Of a stretch of 64,000 bases of DNA, positions 33,985-43,575 are shown piece by piece (positions within the stretch are counted from its first letter, which is position 1; every line of letters starts with the position of its first letter). The stretch lies in contig CACFZE010000002.1 in the NCBI GenBank assembly GCA_902570695.1, positions 1-64,000 on the forward strand, read 5' to 3'. Under the pieces are notes generated by a model. That model saw only the letters and a program-made list of their open reading frames with translations, was not told where the DNA came from and ran no database searches. A program made the translations under genes and the position numbers. The stretch comes from an uncultured Pelagibacteraceae bacterium. GTDB lineage: Bacteria > Pseudomonadota > Alphaproteobacteria > Pelagibacterales > Pelagibacteraceae.

Positions 33985-34998
33985 TTATTTTCTCGTGCCA
34001 AAATCCCTTCTTAAAACATCCACGTAAACTGCTAATACAATGATCGAGCCAATCAATACTTGTTGCCAGAAAGAACTTACATCCATCAAATTAAGTCCAT
34101 TTCTTAAAATTCCCATAATCATTACACCGGCAAAAACTCCAAGAACAGTTCCTCTACCACCAAAGAAACTAGCTCCGCCAATTATACATGCTGCTATAGC
34201 ATCCAATTCAGATTGTAATCCTGCGTTAGGATAACCGGAGTCTGTTCTTCCTGCTAAAATTAATGCTCCAATACCTGATAAAAATCCACAAAGTGAATAA
34301 ACAATTATTAAAATTTTATTAACATTAATTCCTGAAGCTCTTGCTGCACTTGGGTTACCACCAATTGCATAAATCCACTTTCCTGTTCGACTATGATTTA
34401 AGAAAACCCAAAAAACAAAATATACAACAGCAATTAAAACTAAGCTTACGGGGAGATATTGAGATTTTTCTAATCCTAACCAAGTAAGATCTATTCTACC
34501 ATGACCTAAGTACCTAACTTCATCGGTAAATCCGCTTATGGGTGTTCCACCTGATATTAAGTTTCCTGTTCCTCTAAAAATATAAAGAGTTCCTAAAGTC
34601 ATTATAAAAGGATGAGGCATTCTTAAAAGTGTTATCCCCAAGCCATTTATCAACCCACATAAAAATCCAGCAAATAAAGGTACTAGAACAACTACAAACC
34701 AAGGTGCTCCAGCTTTAGCTACTATTGCTAAAATCATCAACGATAGCATCATTATTGAGCCAACTGATAGATCTATACCCGCAGTCACAATCACCATAAA
34801 AACACCTAAAGCTAACATTGATTGCCAAGATATTTGTTTAAATACGTTTGTTACATTTCTCCAAGACAAGAAGACATCTGGTTGCAAAATATGCATTACC
34901 AAGATCATGATAACTAATAATAGTAAAATCCCATATTTTTCAAAATATGGAATAAGTTTTACGTATAAGGTATCTTGTTTTTTTTCTTTATCGTCCAT
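33985..34998 (-). CDS. sugar ABC transporter permease (RbsC-like)
   Basis: 337 residues with eight to ten membrane segments. It has the family blocks TAGIDLSVGSIM near residue 80 and GISAARASG-like NPSAARASGINV near 225. I chose the ATG at 34998, two bases after the ATPase stop. A TTG at 35022 would overlap the ATPase by 22 bases without a better ribosome site. Together with the ATPase encoded just upstream it forms the membrane part of a ribose-type importer. Confidence 0.9.
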   Translation of the reverse strand: MDDKEKKQDTLYVKLIPYFEKYGILLLLVIMILVMHILQPDVFLSWRNVTNVFKQISWQSMLALGVFMVIVTAGIDLSVGSIMMLSLMILAIVAKAGAPWFVVVLVPLFAGFLCGLINGLGITLLRMPHPFIMTLGTLYIFRGTGNLISGGTPISGFTDEVRYLGHGRIDLTWLGLEKSQYLPVSLVLIAVVYFVFWVFLNHSRTGKWIYAIGGNPSAARASGINVNKILIIVYSLCGFLSGIGALILAGRTDSGYPNAGLQSELDAIAACIIGGASFFGGRGTVLGVFAGVMIMGILRNGLNLMDVSSFWQQVLIGSIIVLAVYVDVLRRDFGTRK

Positions 34999-35000
34999 AT

Positions 35001-35750
35001 TTATTTTTTTCCCATAATCCAACCAATGACTTCATCTCTTGAAGTTTTATCTAATTGGGACTCAGCAAAGTTTGTTCCTTGAAAAAGTGCCATTACTCTG
35101 TCACAAACAGTAAAAATATCATCCATTCTATGACTTATTACTATAACACCTACGCCAGTACTTTTTAATTTATTAATTAAGTCTAATACTTTTCCAACTT
35201 CTTTTATTGCTAAAGCAGCAGTTGGTTCATCCATTATAACAACTTTAGCATTAAATGCAGTTGACCTAGCTATTGCAACCGCTTGTCTTTGTCCTCCTGA
35301 TAATTCCTCTACTTTCTGGTCAGCACTTTTAACATTTATTTTTAGTTTCTCTAAGTGTGCGCTCGTCATTTCTTGAATTTTTTTAAAATCTAGAAATTTT
35401 AATAAGCCAATATTTTTTGTAGGCTCTCTTCCTAAGAATATATTTTCTCCAATGGGTAAATTACCTGCCAATGCAAGATCTTGATAAACCATTTCTAAAC
35501 CTAAATTTTGAGAATCTTTTGGGCTATCTAACACGTGTTCTTTGCCCTCAAAAAATAAAGCACCTGCACTTGGTTTATACAGACCAGATAAAACTTTCAT
35601 TAGTGTAGATTTACCTGCACCATTATCTCCCACAACACCTAAACATTCACCTTCGTGTACTTTCAAATTTACATTTTCTAGAGCAGTTATTGTTCCAAAA
35701 TACTTTGTGATACCTTTGGCCTCTAAGAGTAATTTATTTGTTGAAGTCAT
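35001..35750 (-). CDS. sugar ABC transporter ATPase, single-domain (FrcA-like)
   Basis: 249 residues with one ABC domain: Walker [10 protein letters not shown] at 41-49, signature LSGGQRQ near 149, and Walker B VVIMDEPTAAL. Most ribose-type systems use a double-domain RbsA of about 500 residues. A single-domain protein must work as a homodimer, as in the FrcA/FrcB/FrcC fructose type. It is the first gene of the transport unit. Confidence 0.9.
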   Translation of the reverse strand: MTSTNKLLLEAKGITKYFGTITALENVNLKVHEGECLGVVGDNGAGKSTLMKVLSGLYKPSAGALFFEGKEHVLDSPKDSQNLGLEMVYQDLALAGNLPIGENIFLGREPTKNIGLLKFLDFKKIQEMTSAHLEKLKINVKSADQKVEELSGGQRQAVAIARSTAFNAKVVIMDEPTAALAIKEVGKVLDLINKLKSTGVGVIVISHRMDDIFTVCDRVMALFQGTNFAESQLDKTSRDEVIGWIMGKK

Positions 35751-35772
35751 TTAATTTAAATTAAAAAAAAAA

Positions 35773-36792
35773 TTAATTAATTGCAACAGGTTTTGACCTT
35801 AAAAGATGAACAGTTTTTCTTTGAGCCTTTTTACAAAATCTTGGATTAAGATTTTTTGAAATTAACTTCATATCTTCAAAAACAATATTGCCCATTTCCT
35901 TGAATGCTTCGTCTAATGCACCCGCTCTGTGTGCTGAAAATAAAACATTTTTTAATTTTCTTATTGGATCATTTATTTTAACTGGTTCTTCTGGAAAAAC
36001 ATCAAGCGCTGCATAAATATCACCTTTTTTTAGTCTATTTTTTAAATCTTTAAAATTAACGACTGCAGATCTACTCATTAGTATAAAAAGTGAGTTTGAT
36101 TTCATAAGATTGAGTAATTTTTTATTAATTAATCCTTTGTTTTTTGTAGTAATTGCAGCAAGTACATAAATAACCTCACATTCTTTAAACATTTTTTTTA
36201 AAGTAATTGTTTTAAATCCTTGATTAATAATTTTTTTCTTTGGTATCCAGGGATCATAGATATTTATTTTGCTCGAAAATGGTTTCAATAATGGAACCAA
36301 AGCTTTCCCTAGGTCTCCAAATCCCAATAATCCAATTTTTTTGTCTGTTAACAATGAAGCCTTAAGATTTCCATCTAATCCATACTTTTCTTTTTTATTA
36401 ATGAAATCCTGATGTGCTCCATGGATATTTCTAAGAAGAGAAAGTGTAAATCCAAGAGCAATTTCTGCGACTGGTTTTGAGAAAACGGGCGATGTTGCAA
36501 TGACGTAAATACCTTTATCAAAGCAATAATTATAATCCATATTATCCAGAAAGTTACTTTCAACATTTATTACTGCTTTCAATTTTTTTGCTTTTATTAA
36601 TAAAAATTTAGGAAGATCAGGCTGTCCAATTATAAATTTCGCTTTATGAATATTATTAATATAAAATTTCTGTTTATGTATTTTTGGTGCAAAAATAAGC
36701 TTAAATTTATTTTTTAATTCATTAAATTTTGATTTTGAAAAAATTAGCTCCATAGTTCTTGGGTACGGATCAACAATTACAATATCTTTCAT
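35773..36792 (-). CDS. D-isomer-specific 2-hydroxyacid dehydrogenase
   Basis: 339 residues. It has the NAD-binding loop GLLGFGDLGKA followed by an acidic INIYDPW strand end, the catalytic arginine region MSRSAVVNFKDL, glutamate in FPEEP, and histidine in FSAHRAG. The family oxidises or reduces 2-hydroxyacids such as glycerate, glyoxylate or phosphoglycerate. It starts 3 bases after the stop of a Gfo/Idh/MocA gene and is part of the minus-strand inositol/sugar run headed by iolD. The substrate is unknown. Confidence 0.82.
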   Translation of the reverse strand: MKDIVIVDPYPRTMELIFSKSKFNELKNKFKLIFAPKIHKQKFYINNIHKAKFIIGQPDLPKFLLIKAKKLKAVINVESNFLDNMDYNYCFDKGIYVIATSPVFSKPVAEIALGFTLSLLRNIHGAHQDFINKKEKYGLDGNLKASLLTDKKIGLLGFGDLGKALVPLLKPFSSKINIYDPWIPKKKIINQGFKTITLKKMFKECEVIYVLAAITTKNKGLINKKLLNLMKSNSLFILMSRSAVVNFKDLKNRLKKGDIYAALDVFPEEPVKINDPIRKLKNVLFSAHRAGALDEAFKEMGNIVFEDMKLISKNLNPRFCKKAQRKTVHLLRSKPVAIN

Positions 36793-36795
36793 TAT

Positions 36796-37950
36796 CTATA
36801 AGAGAATTTTTTTTACTTCTTCTTCTGTAAATTTTTTTGGCTTTTCACATTTTGTTTTTATTTTTTGAGGAACTCCAGTTGTTGATGCTCTCATGGTTGA
36901 CTCAATTATATCTAAAACATGAAGGGATAACTCTCCTGAACAACGATGTTTTTTCTTTTTTTCTATTGAATATAACATCTCTGACATTCCAACACTTCTA
37001 TAGTTTGCATTTGTTGACGTCTCGTTGGATCTACCGCTTGCAGATGTAATATTTATTTTTCCTAAATGCATTTTATCAGTTTTATGCTCACCCCAACGAC
37101 CACCTTCTGTAACAGAAATATAAACAGATCCACCAAACATATTTGGATCTGGAACAATTATAGATCCTTTTGTTCCATAAAGCTCCATATGATTTCTTTG
37201 ATGATTAATAACATCAAATGATAAAGTGACTTGAATTATTGCTTCATTATGAAATTGAATTGTTGCTAAATAAGTAGTTGGTGTTTCAACCTTAAATGTT
37301 TTTCCTTTATTTGGACCTGCTCTATAACTTCGTCTTTTAAACGCTGTTAATGTTCTTCCTTGCACCTGTTTGGCTGGCCCTAAAAGATTAACAAGTGTTG
37401 TAAAAAAATAGGGACCCATATCTATTACTGGTCCTCCTTCTTTTTTATACCAAGATTCTGGTTTTGGATGAAAATTTTCAACGCCGGGAAACGCAAAGAT
37501 TGCATTTCCAAGTTTGATTTGTCCAATTAGATCAGAGTCAATTAATTCTTTTGCTTTCTGTCCACCTCCACCAAGAAAAGTATCTGGTGCGTTACCTATG
37601 TATAGCTTCTTTTTTTTTGCTAAAGCTACTAGCTCTTTACCTTTTTGAAAGTATGTTGCTAATGGCTTTTCTGAATAAACATGCTTGCCTGCATTTAATA
37701 CTTTTTTTGATACAGAATAATGTGATTGAGGAATTGTTAAATTTAAAATAACCTCGATATTTTTATCTTTTAGTATTTCATTAACTGTCATTGGTTTGAT
37801 GTTGTATAATTTTGCACATTTTTCAGCTGCTTTTTGATTTTTATCTGCACAAGCAACGATTTTGAAGTTATTAAAATATTGGTGTCCTCTAAAATATGTT
37901 TCTGCGATATGGCCACATCCTATGAGACCAACCTTAAAAACTTTATTCAT
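36796..37950 (-). CDS. Gfo/Idh/MocA-family oxidoreductase
   Basis: 384 residues. The N-terminal Rossmann motif is GLIGCGHIAETYFRG. The catalytic lysine is in SEKPLATY near residue 95, and the C-terminal GFO_IDH_MocA domain has GGPVIDMGPYFFTTL. The family uses NAD(P) to oxidise sugars or inositols. It lies 5 bases after iolD and is one of three such dehydrogenases in the region, so interconversion of inositol isomers or keto-inositols is a reasonable guess. Confidence 0.85.
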   Translation of the reverse strand: MNKVFKVGLIGCGHIAETYFRGHQYFNNFKIVACADKNQKAAEKCAKLYNIKPMTVNEILKDKNIEVILNLTIPQSHYSVSKKVLNAGKHVYSEKPLATYFQKGKELVALAKKKKLYIGNAPDTFLGGGGQKAKELIDSDLIGQIKLGNAIFAFPGVENFHPKPESWYKKEGGPVIDMGPYFFTTLVNLLGPAKQVQGRTLTAFKRRSYRAGPNKGKTFKVETPTTYLATIQFHNEAIIQVTLSFDVINHQRNHMELYGTKGSIIVPDPNMFGGSVYISVTEGGRWGEHKTDKMHLGKINITSASGRSNETSTNANYRSVGMSEMLYSIEKKKKHRCSGELSLHVLDIIESTMRASTTGVPQKIKTKCEKPKKFTEEEVKKILL

Positions 37951-37955
37951 GGATT

Positions 37956-39800
37956 TTAGACACCTTGTCTTTGCTTTGATTTTCCTTCTTTATGAAGTTT
38001 TAATGCCTCTTCATTTTCTTTTGTTCTAGGCATTTCTAAAGTAGGACTTTCCCAGTAAGCAGAACCTTCTAGCCACTCATAAGAATGGGTTTTTATTGAA
38101 ATTAAATAAGTCACATCAGATTTTTTAGCTCTTTTAAATGCTTCTTCTAATTCAGAAATAGATGATACCTCCTCAGATTTTGCACCCATACTCTCTGCAT
38201 GTTTGGCAAAATTAACAGGTACTAGATTTGGAGCTTTTGAACTATTAAATAGACAATTAAATTCTTTCCCACCTTTAAATAATTGTAGCCTGTTGATAAC
38301 GGCATGGCCTCCATTGTCACATAAAACTATTATTAATTTATTATTTGTTATAACTGATGAATAAATATCTGAATTAAAAAGTAAATAAGATCCATCTCCT
38401 ACAAAAGCTATTACTTCTTTATCAGGGTTTGCCATTTTAACTCCTAATGCACCTGAAATTTCATAACTCATACAGCTAAAACCCCATTCGGTTTCATGTG
38501 TATTTAATTCTTTTGGCCTCCAAATTTGAACAACTTCTCCAACCAATCCTCCTGCTGCAGTTACAGCGATGTCTGTTGGATCTGAATTACGATATATTGC
38601 TCCTACTGCATGAGCGTAACTTGGTAGTTCTTGATTAGTTGGTCCACTTTCTTTGTCAACATAATCATTCCAATTTTTTAATTCATCTCTTGATTTTTTA
38701 TGCCATTCATCAGGTGCTTTCCAATCTCCTAAAGCATTTGATAGATCTTGTAAGCTTACTTTTGCATCACCTATTACTGATTTCGCCAAATGTTTGCTAG
38801 CATCAAATCTAGAGACATTAACACTAACAAGTGAAAAGTCTGGGTTCTCAAAATTTGCCCATGACCCAGTTGTAAAATCAGCTAACCTTGTTCCAACAGC
38901 AATAGCTAGGTCAGTTTGTTTTGCTAAATTATTTGCTGCTTTGCCACCAAGACCACCTATGGGACCCAAAAAATGAGAATGGTCTCTCTTCATTGTTGAG
39001 TAGCCCATAACTGTTTGTGTTACTGGTATATTGTGTTTAATTGCAAAATTACTTAGATCTTCCATTGCGTCTGAGTAAAAAACTCCTCCACCTGAAATCA
39101 ATAAAGGATTTTTAGATTTTTTTATTTGCTCTGCTGCTTGTTTTATTTGAAAATCATCAGGTCTTGGTCGTCTAATATTATGAACCCTCTCTTTAAAAAA
39201 TTCCTCAGGATATTCATAAATTTCTCCTTGAACATCTTGAGATAATGATAAGCAAGCTGGTCCACAATCTGCTGGATCTAACATTGTTTGGATTGCTTGA
39301 GGTAATGTTTGTAAAATTTGTTCTGGTCTTGTAATTCTATCAAAATATTTTGTTACCGGTTTGAAAGCATCATTCTGAGTAATGCCAGGATTATTAAAAT
39401 GCTCAACTTGTTGAAGAACTGGGTCAGGCATTCTGTTTGCATAAGTATCTCCAGGTAAAAATAAAATTGGAATTCTATTACTCATAGCAACAGCCGAGGC
39501 TGTAACCATATTTGTAGATCCTGGTCCAACTGAACTAGTTGCAACAAAAAATTGTTTTCTTCTTTTAGCTCTAGCATATGCTATTCCAGTCAGAGCCATA
39601 TTTTGTTCATGATGCCCTCTATAAGTTGGTAATTTATCTTGATTTTCTTGTAAAGCTTGTCCTAAACAAGCAACATTGCCATGTCCAAAAATACCAAAAG
39701 CTCCAGCAAATAACTGCTCTTTTTTACCATCTATTAAAATTTTTTGAGAAATAAGATGTTTTATTATTGCATGTGCACAAGTGAGCTTTATTTTTTTCAT
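37956..39800 (-). CDS. iolD: 3D-(3,5/4)-trihydroxycyclohexane-1,2-dione acylhydrolase
   Basis: 614 residues, a thiamine-diphosphate enzyme that opens the cyclohexane ring of the inositol breakdown intermediate to 5-deoxy-glucuronate. The ThDP-activating glutamate is Glu65 in YRGHHEQNMAL. The magnesium/diphosphate motif starts at GDGS, residues 468-471, with the partner asparagine in CDNGGH. The blocks VGPGSTNMVTASAVA and MPDPVLQQVEH are IolD-specific rather than acetolactate-synthase-like. It is divergent from an aldehyde dehydrogenase gene across only 52 bases. It has no visible Shine-Dalgarno and may be leaderless. Confidence 0.93.
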   Translation of the reverse strand: MKKIKLTCAHAIIKHLISQKILIDGKKEQLFAGAFGIFGHGNVACLGQALQENQDKLPTYRGHHEQNMALTGIAYARAKRRKQFFVATSSVGPGSTNMVTASAVAMSNRIPILFLPGDTYANRMPDPVLQQVEHFNNPGITQNDAFKPVTKYFDRITRPEQILQTLPQAIQTMLDPADCGPACLSLSQDVQGEIYEYPEEFFKERVHNIRRPRPDDFQIKQAAEQIKKSKNPLLISGGGVFYSDAMEDLSNFAIKHNIPVTQTVMGYSTMKRDHSHFLGPIGGLGGKAANNLAKQTDLAIAVGTRLADFTTGSWANFENPDFSLVSVNVSRFDASKHLAKSVIGDAKVSLQDLSNALGDWKAPDEWHKKSRDELKNWNDYVDKESGPTNQELPSYAHAVGAIYRNSDPTDIAVTAAGGLVGEVVQIWRPKELNTHETEWGFSCMSYEISGALGVKMANPDKEVIAFVGDGSYLLFNSDIYSSVITNNKLIIVLCDNGGHAVINRLQLFKGGKEFNCLFNSSKAPNLVPVNFAKHAESMGAKSEEVSSISELEEAFKRAKKSDVTYLISIKTHSYEWLEGSAYWESPTLEMPRTKENEEALKLHKEGKSKQRQGV

Positions 39801-39852
39801 TATTCTATATATAAATCTTTAACTTTTAACAATTAAACATAATTTAAAAAAT

Positions 39853-41295
39853 ATGTATAGCAATTTTGGTCAATTCATTGATGGTCAGTGGCAACAAGCA
39901 GAAAAAAAAGAAACTTATAAAGTTATCAATCCAGCTACAGAAGAAGTTTTAGGAGAAGCATCAAAAGCGTCGTCTGTTGACGTTCAAAAAGCATTAAAAT
40001 CAGCAGAGAAAGGACTCGAAATTTGGAAAAATACTACTCCATGGCAGAGGTCTTATGTAATAAGAAAAATTGCAGATTTGATGCGTGAAAGAAAAGATGT
40101 ATTGGCTAAATGGCTTACACTTGAAGTTGGAAAACCTCTTAAAGAAGCAATTGGAGAAGTTGGTGGTGGAGCAGATATATTTGAGTGGAATGCAGAAGAA
40201 ACTAAGAGAATTTATGGTGAAACGTTACAAAGTAGATTTCCAGAAACAAGAGTTCATGTTTACTATCAGCCAGTAGGTGTTGTAGCAGCACTTGTGCCAT
40301 GGAATTTTCCTATAGTTTTAGCATCTAGAAAAATTTCAACTGCACTGGCTGCTGGTTGTTCAGTTATTTGTAAACCAGATGTAATTACGCCTGGAGCAGT
40401 TATGGAACTTGTAAATATTTGTAAAGATGCTGGAGTTCCTGATGGAGTAGTCAATTTATTATCTGGAGACCCAGCTGAAATATCAAATGAATTACTTGAA
40501 TCAGATATAATTAAAAAAGTTTCTATAACTGGCTCAACACGTGTTGGAAAATTAATACTTAAAAAAGCTGCAGATAAAGTTCAAAGAGTTACAATGGAAT
40601 TAAGTGGTCATTCTCCATTTATAGTATTTGACGATGTTGACATGAATAAAGTTGCAGATATGGCAATAACAGCAAAATTTCGTAACAATGGTCAAGTTTG
40701 TATATCCCCAAATAGGTTTTACATTCAAGAAACAAGAAAAGAAGAATTTGTAAATGCTTTCGTAGATAGAGCAAAAAAATTAAAAATTGGAAATGGTATG
40801 GATGAAGGTACTGACTTAGGACCTTTAACAACAGCAAAACGTTTGGAGGAAATTGAAAAATTAGTTGAAACGACAAAGAGTGAAGGAGCGAAAGTTGTTT
40901 TAGGTGGAGGTAGACCTTCAGGATTTAATAAAGGTTATTATTTTGAACCAACTGTATTTGATGAAGTGCAGGACAATTTTACAATTATGAAAGAAGAACC
41001 TTTTGGTCCCTTAGTGCCCGTTTTAACTTTCAAGGATTTTGACGAAGTAGTAGAGAGAGCAAATAATAATGACCTGGGACTTTGTAGCTATTTATATACA
41101 AACTCAATGGACAAAGCTAATAGAGCATCAGAGATGATGGAAACCGGTTGTGTAGCAGTAAATACAGCTGCAGTCGCAGTTGCTGAAGCTCCATTTGGTG
41201 GGATAAAACAAACTGGTTATGGTCGTGAAGGAGGATCCATGGCGATAAAAGATTATTTAAATATAAAATATACACACATGGGTTTGAAAACGTAA
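39853..41295 (+). CDS. NAD(P)-dependent aldehyde dehydrogenase
   Basis: 480 residues with a complete active site: Glu249 in TMELSGHSP, Cys283 in NNGQVCISPNR, and Lys174 (CKPDV) for cofactor binding. VPWNFPIVLASRK near 148-160 is the cofactor entrance. The sequence looks like the succinate-semialdehyde/glycolaldehyde dehydrogenase group rather than CoA-acylating MmsA/IolA, though this is a judgement by eye. It opens a plus-strand unit with an aldolase and a hydroxyacid dehydrogenase; the aldolase product would be a suitable aldehyde substrate. Confidence 0.88.
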   Translation: MYSNFGQFIDGQWQQAEKKETYKVINPATEEVLGEASKASSVDVQKALKSAEKGLEIWKNTTPWQRSYVIRKIADLMRERKDVLAKWLTLEVGKPLKEAIGEVGGGADIFEWNAEETKRIYGETLQSRFPETRVHVYYQPVGVVAALVPWNFPIVLASRKISTALAAGCSVICKPDVITPGAVMELVNICKDAGVPDGVVNLLSGDPAEISNELLESDIIKKVSITGSTRVGKLILKKAADKVQRVTMELSGHSPFIVFDDVDMNKVADMAITAKFRNNGQVCISPNRFYIQETRKEEFVNAFVDRAKKLKIGNGMDEGTDLGPLTTAKRLEEIEKLVETTKSEGAKVVLGGGRPSGFNKGYYFEPTVFDEVQDNFTIMKEEPFGPLVPVLTFKDFDEVVERANNNDLGLCSYLYTNSMDKANRASEMMETGCVAVNTAAVAVAEAPFGGIKQTGYGREGGSMAIKDYLNIKYTHMGLKT

Positions 41296-41299
41296 ATAG

Positions 41300-42091
41300 A
41301 TGAGAAAAAATAAAGCTAAAGAAATTATTAGTTCTGGTAACGCTGTAATCAACGGTTGGTTACAAATACCAAGTTCAGTCTCAGCAGAAACTATGTCTCA
41401 GCAGGGTTGGGATACATTAACAATTGATATGCAACATGGGCTCATAGATTACACAAATGCTTTACCAATTTTACAAACAATTTCTTCAACTAATGTTATG
41501 CCTTTTGCCAGGGTTAATTGGAATGAGCCTGGCCAAATAATGAAAATTTTAGACGCTGGTTGCTATGGAGTTATTTGTCCTATGGTCAGTAATCGAGATG
41601 AAGCAGAAAAATTTGTTCAAGCCTGCAAGTATCCTCCAGAAGGATATAGAAGTTTTGGTCCAATGAGAGGGTTAATCTATGGAGGACCTGATTATGGAGA
41701 TCATGCAAACGATGAAATATTAAAAATGGCTATGATTGAAACTAAAGAAGCTTTAGAAAATCTTGATAAAATAATGAGTACTCCAGGTCTTGATGGAATT
41801 TATATTGGGCCAGCAGATTTAAGTTTAGCAATCGGTGAGAAGCCTGGATTTGATAAAGGAGAAGGTACTAAGGCCTATTCCACAATAATGAAAATATTAG
41901 AGCATTCAAAAAAAAATAATATTTTTGCTGGAATTCATAATGGTAGTGCCGAGTATGCAAAAAAAATGATAGAAAAAGGTTTTCAATTTGTAACTGTAGG
42001 ATCAGACTCAAGATTTATTAGTGCTGGAGCAAAAGCTACTATTGATAGCTTGAAAGACACTGTTAAATCAGAAGTATCAAAAACTTATTAA
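41300..42091 (+). CDS. HpcH/HpaI-family class II aldolase
   Basis: 263 residues. The family blocks are present: TIDMQHGLIDY near residue 48, FARVNWNEPGQIMKILDAGCYGVICP in part near 72, the glycine-rich RSFGPMRG loop, and IGPADLSLAIGE near 172. It cleaves or condenses 2-keto-3-deoxy acids to pyruvate plus an aldehyde (2-keto-3-deoxy-L-rhamnonate or 4-hydroxy-2-oxoheptanedioate type) with a divalent metal. It lies 4 bases after the aldehyde dehydrogenase gene, which could oxidise the aldehyde it releases. Confidence 0.88.
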   Translation: MRKNKAKEIISSGNAVINGWLQIPSSVSAETMSQQGWDTLTIDMQHGLIDYTNALPILQTISSTNVMPFARVNWNEPGQIMKILDAGCYGVICPMVSNRDEAEKFVQACKYPPEGYRSFGPMRGLIYGGPDYGDHANDEILKMAMIETKEALENLDKIMSTPGLDGIYIGPADLSLAIGEKPGFDKGEGTKAYSTIMKILEHSKKNNIFAGIHNGSAEYAKKMIEKGFQFVTVGSDSRFISAGAKATIDSLKDTVKSEVSKTY

Positions 42092-42118
42092 AAAAAAAAT
42101 TAATCAAAATTATAAAGT

Positions 42119-43078
42119 ATGAAAAAAGTCTTGATAATAGGATCAATACATAATCACGGTATTGATTTACTAAAAGAAAATAAAAATTTTGAATTTGAAG
42201 TTGTAGACAATACAGAAATAGAATTTTTAAAAGATAAAATAAAAGACTGTGAAGCAATAAGTGTTAGAACATCTAAATTATCAAAAGAAATTATAGAGTC
42301 AGCTAAGAATTTAAAAGTGATATCTAGACATGGTGTTGGTTATGATAATATAAATCTTGAAGCAACAAAGCAAAATAATATTACATTAGCAATAACAGCT
42401 ACATCAAATGCTCAAGCTGTAGCAGAACATGTTTTATTCATGCTGTTCAGCATCGCAAAAAGAAATAATATGTACAACGAGACTGTAAAAACTGGAAAGT
42501 TCAGTGATAGAACTAAGCTTCCTAAAACAATTGAGTTATGGAATAAAAATATTTTAATTGCAGGTTTTGGTCGAATTGGAAAATGTTTACTAGAGAAATG
42601 TAAGGGTTTAGAAATGAACATTTTTGTTTATGATCCTTTTGTCAGCGAAGAGAAAATTAAAAAAGTTGGTGGCACTAAAATTAAGGATTTAAATGAGAGT
42701 TTAAATAAAATGGACGCAATTTCAATTCATATGCCTTTAAACGAAAATACAAAACATTTAATCAATTATGAAATGATAAAAAAAATGAAAAAAAATTGTA
42801 TTTTAATTAATGCTGCAAGAGGTGGTATTATTAATGAGGAAGATCTTAATAAGGCATTAAACGAAGATTTAATTTTTGGTGCAGGGCTTGATGTTTTTGA
42901 AAAGGAGCCTCCATCTTTAGATAACCCATTGCTAAAAAATGAGAAAGCATTTTTAAGCCCTCATTCAGCAGTATTTACCGAAGAATGTTTGTCTAGAATG
43001 GGTATTGAAACAGTCCAAAATATTATTGATTTTTTTGACAATAAATTGGAAAAGTCAAAAATAGTAAAAATCTCATGA
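42119..43078 (+). CDS. D-isomer-specific 2-hydroxyacid dehydrogenase (SerA-like)
   Basis: 319 residues. The catalytic triad is Arg234 (NAARGG), Glu263 (FEKEPP) and His282 (SPHSA). The NAD loop is GFGRIG at 149-154, with Asp172 (YDP) for ribose binding. It resembles the catalytic part of phosphoglycerate or hydroxypyruvate dehydrogenases without a C-terminal ACT domain. It follows the aldolase gene by 27 bases and overlaps the pilin-like gene by 4 bases. Confidence 0.87.
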   Translation: MKKVLIIGSIHNHGIDLLKENKNFEFEVVDNTEIEFLKDKIKDCEAISVRTSKLSKEIIESAKNLKVISRHGVGYDNINLEATKQNNITLAITATSNAQAVAEHVLFMLFSIAKRNNMYNETVKTGKFSDRTKLPKTIELWNKNILIAGFGRIGKCLLEKCKGLEMNIFVYDPFVSEEKIKKVGGTKIKDLNESLNKMDAISIHMPLNENTKHLINYEMIKKMKKNCILINAARGGIINEEDLNKALNEDLIFGAGLDVFEKEPPSLDNPLLKNEKAFLSPHSAVFTEECLSRMGIETVQNIIDFFDNKLEKSKIVKIS

Positions 43079-43575
43079 GCTTAAAATTAAAAAATTTTGG
43101 ATTGTTAGAGTTTCTTATCATTATATCAGCTGTTTATGTTGTAGGAATGTTGATATGGACAGCGAGTACAAGGCCTGAAGTTGAAGCTCGTGCAAATTTA
43201 GTAAAAGAAAATCATAAAAAAGTTGTCGATTTTATTAATGGCGAAATTAATAATTGTGGAAATAATGATGAAGGGAAGACAACAGTTTGGGGTGATCCAT
43301 GTAATGCTGAATGGATAGCTGAAAAGGTTGTTAATCATATAAATGATAATCTTAAGATTGAAAATCCATTTTCAGATGATAATAAAGTTAAAACAGACCC
43401 TGACCCAAGAATAAAAGCAGAGGGAAAAGCTGGTCAGTCAGTAGAAATGGGTGTTATTTTTATAATGTCATCAAATTTTCTAGCAGAACCAGGATCAGAA
43501 TGGATTGTTGGTACTTGTTTTAAATCTCCATGTGTGGCTGCTGGTAATAATGAATTAACTTCTTTATATAGATAG
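43075..43575 (+). CDS. pilin-like single-TM protein of unknown function
   Basis: 166 residues with one N-terminal hydrophobic helix (about residues 9-29, GLLEFLIIISAVYVVGMLIW) and a soluble remainder. A glutamate five residues into the hydrophobic start (Glu12, after GLL) resembles type IV pilins and pseudopilins, which carry Glu5 after the cleavage site. The domain has four cysteines (CGNN, DPCNAEW, TCFKSPC), possibly two disulfides as in pilin D-loops. It overlaps the hydroxyacid dehydrogenase by 4 bases. No other pilus gene is near. Identity is tentative. Confidence 0.6.
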   Translation: MSLKLKNFGLLEFLIIISAVYVVGMLIWTASTRPEVEARANLVKENHKKVVDFINGEINNCGNNDEGKTTVWGDPCNAEWIAEKVVNHINDNLKIENPFSDDNKVKTDPDPRIKAEGKAGQSVEMGVIFIMSSNFLAEPGSEWIVGTCFKSPCVAAGNNELTSLYR

